The notes under the pieces are model-generated. The model was not told where the DNA came from and searched no databases. It was given only the letters and a program-made list of their open reading frames with translations. Shown here piece after piece: positions 61,501 to 64,000 of a stretch of 64,000 nt of DNA. This DNA comes from Setoptus koraiensis (Eukaryota > Arthropoda), in contig CM106586.1 of assembly GCA_048013815.1 (NCBI GenBank), positions 16,368,001 to 16,432,000 of the forward strand, given 5' to 3'. Position 1 is the first letter of the stretch. Each line of letters begins with the position of its first letter. Position numbers and translations under genes: made by a program.

Positions 61501-62819
61501 GTGGCACCGATTCAAGATTCTGCGACTTCTGTTGCTCGACAGGTTGCTCTGGTTCAGGCTGCTGCCTCTGTTGTGGCTGAACACGAGGAGACTTTCGCGC
61601 TTTAGATGGTTGCTGTGGCGCTTGTCGGGGTGCCGGTGGAGAAGCTGGTCGACTTGGTCTGCTGGGGGCCGACTTTCGCTGCTGGGGCGCCTGTCTAGAC
61701 TTCGACGGCAACCTGTTGGGTTGTCGAGCTCTTTGTGGTTTCGGTTGCGGCTGAGCTTTTGGTTCATCTACTGGCGCATCAAAGCCACTTGGCTCGGGGC
61801 CTTGCTGTTGTTGTTGTTGTTGTGGTTGCTGCTGCTGCTGAAGTGGTTGCGGATTTCTCAGTCTCTGAGCCGGACTCTGAAATTGCGGTGTCCGTTGCTG
61901 ATACCTCGGCTGTCCGATCGGCGCATTGGCGGGCCTGCTGTTCGACCAGGGTACCTGATTTCTGTAGCTAGATTGGGGCTGTTGTTGTTGCGGTTGCTGC
62001 CACTGTTGCTGCGGTTGTTGCTGCTGCGGTTGTTGCTGCTGCGGTTGCTGCCATTCTTGTTGGGGATCTTGTGGCTGCTGTTGTGGTTGTTGTTGCTGCG
62101 GTTGTTGCCATTCTTGTTGGGGATCTTGTGGGTGCTGTTGTGGTTGTTGTTGTTGCGGTTGCGGTTGCTGCCACTGTTGCTGCTGTTGTTGTGGTTGTTG
62201 CTGCTGCGGTGGTTGCTGTCTGGGTGCTTTGATCGCCGATGGAGAGCCTTTCTTTTGCTGGCCTGGGGCACTTCTCGTCCCTCTCTTCTGGCAAGGAGAG
62301 TTGTTTTTGATGGCCATTGGCCAGTTGCACACGCTAACAGATTCATCGAATTCGAGACCTGATGGTTTTTTTTTTTCATAGAGAGAGAGGGAGTTAGATG
62401 AGATAGCCAAGCAACGAATAAGTCGATATTAGGGCCAGTGATCAAAAAAATAGACGACAACTAGCGATGACCATGGAGCGACGACTGAGTGAGAGTATTT
62501 CGAGACAGGTTTGATGGAACAGCGTCTCAGATTGTGAATGTCACATGCCAACGTTCTTACATTCGAATGTTTGTTAGTTCGTAACGGAATATGTTGGCCG
62601 CATGATTGCGTATCGAGATCATTACTTACCTCCTGGACATGAGAAATGGAACGGGTGGAAATTGCCATTTTGCCATTGGTCGACGCACCGATAAAACTTT
62701 GAACAATCGGCCGGGTCAACGTGAAAGCCTTCTGATTCACATTGATATGCCGCTAGCGCGTACTGATGGCCAACTAATATGACAAGTGTCACAGAAGTTA
62801 GTAGCTCAAACAGCATCAT
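58584..62819 (-). CDS. mucin-like peritrophin with three chitin-binding (CBM14) domains
   Basis: Exons on the minus strand: 62819-62630, 62358-59062 and 58954-58584. Both introns are phase 1 (271 and 107 bp), giving about 1285 residues. A signal peptide covers about 1-23 (MMLFELLTSVTLVILVGHQY). Peritrophin domain 1 (CESEGFHVDPADCSKFYRC ... CNW) spans the first intron. A Gln/Trp/Pro-rich region follows, then long Lys/Glu-rich repeats with units such as EQEKQEEEPEGQEKEDD, then 27 STTPK repeats spaced by Asp-rich linkers. Peritrophin domain 2 (CEKEGWFSDENNCSKFRRC) ends exon 2, and domain 3 (YPCTEEGPKPFEVDCKHFY) is in exon 3. Chitin binding by CBM14 domains and a Thr/Pro-rich spacer that could be O-glycosylated suggest a component of the gut peritrophic matrix or cuticle. 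The site of action is inferred. Confidence 0.9.
59284..60060 (-). repeat. coding tandem repeat, unit (K/A)STTPK plus Asp-rich linker, with 135-bp higher-order unit
   Basis: 27 STTPK motifs plus one STTAK, most in a 24- or 27-bp unit. Near the C-terminal end five basic units form a 45-residue (135-bp) higher-order unit. Matching sequence starts at 59350 and again at 59485 and is nearly identical over at least 65 bp, evidence of recent unequal exchange. Confidence 0.88.
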
Positions 62820-63814
62820 CGTAGTTGATATTGTAGTGCCTGTTTTTGTCGGACTAAATTAACGTCCGTCAATACAGTAAATGATGACCACTGGAGTTTG
62901 TTTAAATCGATAGCTAGCTGAATGATGTTGCCACTTCAACTTTCACTACTTGAATTTGCAATGATTGTGATGTTGTTACTGTGGAGTTGTCGTTAAATGA
63001 CCGATTGATTGCTAGGCTCATTGAGTTGTTGATTGTTTATTTTTCTAACGTGTTTCGTGATTGCACTCATTCATTATGTGAAAAAATAAGTTTGTTCATA
63101 AAAGTTTTTTGCCGATTAGCAAACTTTTCATCGCCGAATATCATCGCCAGCGAATTAGTGAACTATTGAACAATTAGTTTTTGTTCGACTAGTTATTTAA
63201 ACTCATTTCAACCAGAAAAATGTTTCGCTCGCAACAAGTGACTCAGTGGACACAGGGGGAGGGGTTTTGTTTGTTGGTGATGTAAGTATATGTGATACCG
63301 CAGCGAGTAGCTTTTGCAACGAGGCACAATCAAGTACGAAATCCACCTAAAAGACAGAGAGGATTTCGTTGACTTTCAACTGTTAACATTGTTATATAAA
63401 ATGCAGCACCAAAATTAATTTATTCATAGATCAAAAAACAACAACAATCATACACTCACATATATATTTAATATATTTATATGAGTGACTGGAGTTTATT
63501 GTGGCGCTACGTGATATAATAACCTCAGCGGCGCAAACAATCAAGCAATCTCCGTGGTTCTATCGTCATATATCGCCACGGCGATGGGTTATGTCTCTGA
63601 CAGCAGCAATAAGAGATGAGGAGATAAAGGGAACTCGCGATATATTTGCATGCTATTTTGCATGTCGGGATATGTCGATTCGTCTTGCATGCTCATTATC
63701 GACTGACTGTATTGATTTCTTGGAAAGAGTGAGGGGGGGGGGCGTGTGATTGGTGGTGCTTTGAAATAGACGATTCACCTGTGCGTGTGAGTGTGTGTGT
63801 GTGTGTGTGCTCAC
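62820..63814. other. upstream region of the peritrophin gene
   Basis: AT-rich flank with a G run near 63733-63741 and a (GT)n run at about 63789-63809. An 82-codon frame at 63501-63749 has no support. No gene is called. Confidence 0.4.
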
Positions 63815-63955
63815 TCGTTAGCTCGTGATCCGACGAAATCTTGACACGTCTTCCATTCTTTATTCGGTGGTTCCATTGATGGTAGACGAAAACAACCGCC
63901 AATAAGACAAAGACACCACCATTGATAGTTACAGCGAAAGGCAGTTCCCTTTCTC
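63815..63955 (-). CDS. possible internal exon with a membrane segment, gene incomplete at window edge
   Basis: On the minus strand one frame reads a hydrophobic helix (AVTINGGVFVLLAVVFVYHQ) followed by basic, cytoplasm-like sequence (WNHRIKNGRRVKISS), and then a good donor (ACGA|GTGAGC). That looks like the membrane-spanning exon of a type I protein. The acceptor would be a weak ATAAAG near 63955, a second frame is also open here, and the rest lies outside the window. Tentative only. Confidence 0.25.
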
Positions 63956-64000
63956 TTTATCAATGTAACATTCGGTGCGACTTTGTGAGGCAACTATAAA

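Noticed and set aside
63501-63749. 82-codon plus-strand frame near the right edge
   Set aside because: No domain, signal or splice support, and it ends in a G-rich low-complexity run.

Overview
The window is nuclear DNA of an arthropod. A chelicerate, most probably an acariform mite, fits best, but this is inference and no single sequence proves the order. The evidence is: canonical short GT-AG introns (about 95-130 bp in most genes), few introns overall, long gustatory-receptor-like genes, a peritrophin (chitin-binding) gene, and a Cadherin-N gene whose alternative-exon layout is the one known from arthropods. I recognised no LTR, LINE or DNA transposon and no viral sequence.

Layout. 0.3-5.7 kb: a five-exon gene for a Cys-rich secreted protein (+), tail to tail with a gustatory-receptor-like gene (-). 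5.8-15 kb: an RPRD-type CID protein (+), tail to tail with a nearly complete myosin VIIa (-), which has one 6.3 kb exon plus three short C-terminal exons. About 15.4-25.5 kb: a gene-poor island rich in GC, in GTT/GCT triplets and in CA/GT repeats, with several minisatellites. 25.8-27.7 kb: a single-HMG-box ORF (-) and a processed HP1 pseudogene (+). 27.8-33.7 kb: a cathepsin-D-like protease (-), an orphan secreted protein (+) and a second gustatory-receptor-like gene (-). 34.5-44.3 kb: Cadherin-N (-), read as eight or nine exons, with two sets of duplicated exons that look mutually exclusive. 44.3-50.8 kb: non-coding DNA upstream of CadN with two very long CT/GA tracts. 50.8-54.2 kb: two nearly identical synaptobrevin ORFs in inverted orientation, flanking TYW3 (+) and the D-aminoacyl-tRNA deacylase DTD1 (-). 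54.3-58.3 kb: an iRhom-type rhomboid (-), a tRNA-Asn(GTT) and RWDD1 (+). 58.6-62.8 kb: a three-exon mucin-like peritrophin with three chitin-binding domains (-). The right edge may hold part of one more gene.

Most genes are independent housekeeping, neuronal or sensory genes and do not form one pathway. The points most worth checking are: the two sets of alternative CadN exons, one for a cadherin repeat and one for EGF/transmembrane; the synaptobrevin pair, whose 294 bp of perfect identity stops close to the ORF ends; a Trp in place of the near-invariant Glu of the myosin VIIa P-loop; an iRhom that keeps a Ser at the rhomboid catalytic position; and the 10 kb compositional island. Exon joins were made by eye from splice sites and reading-frame phase and have no transcript support.
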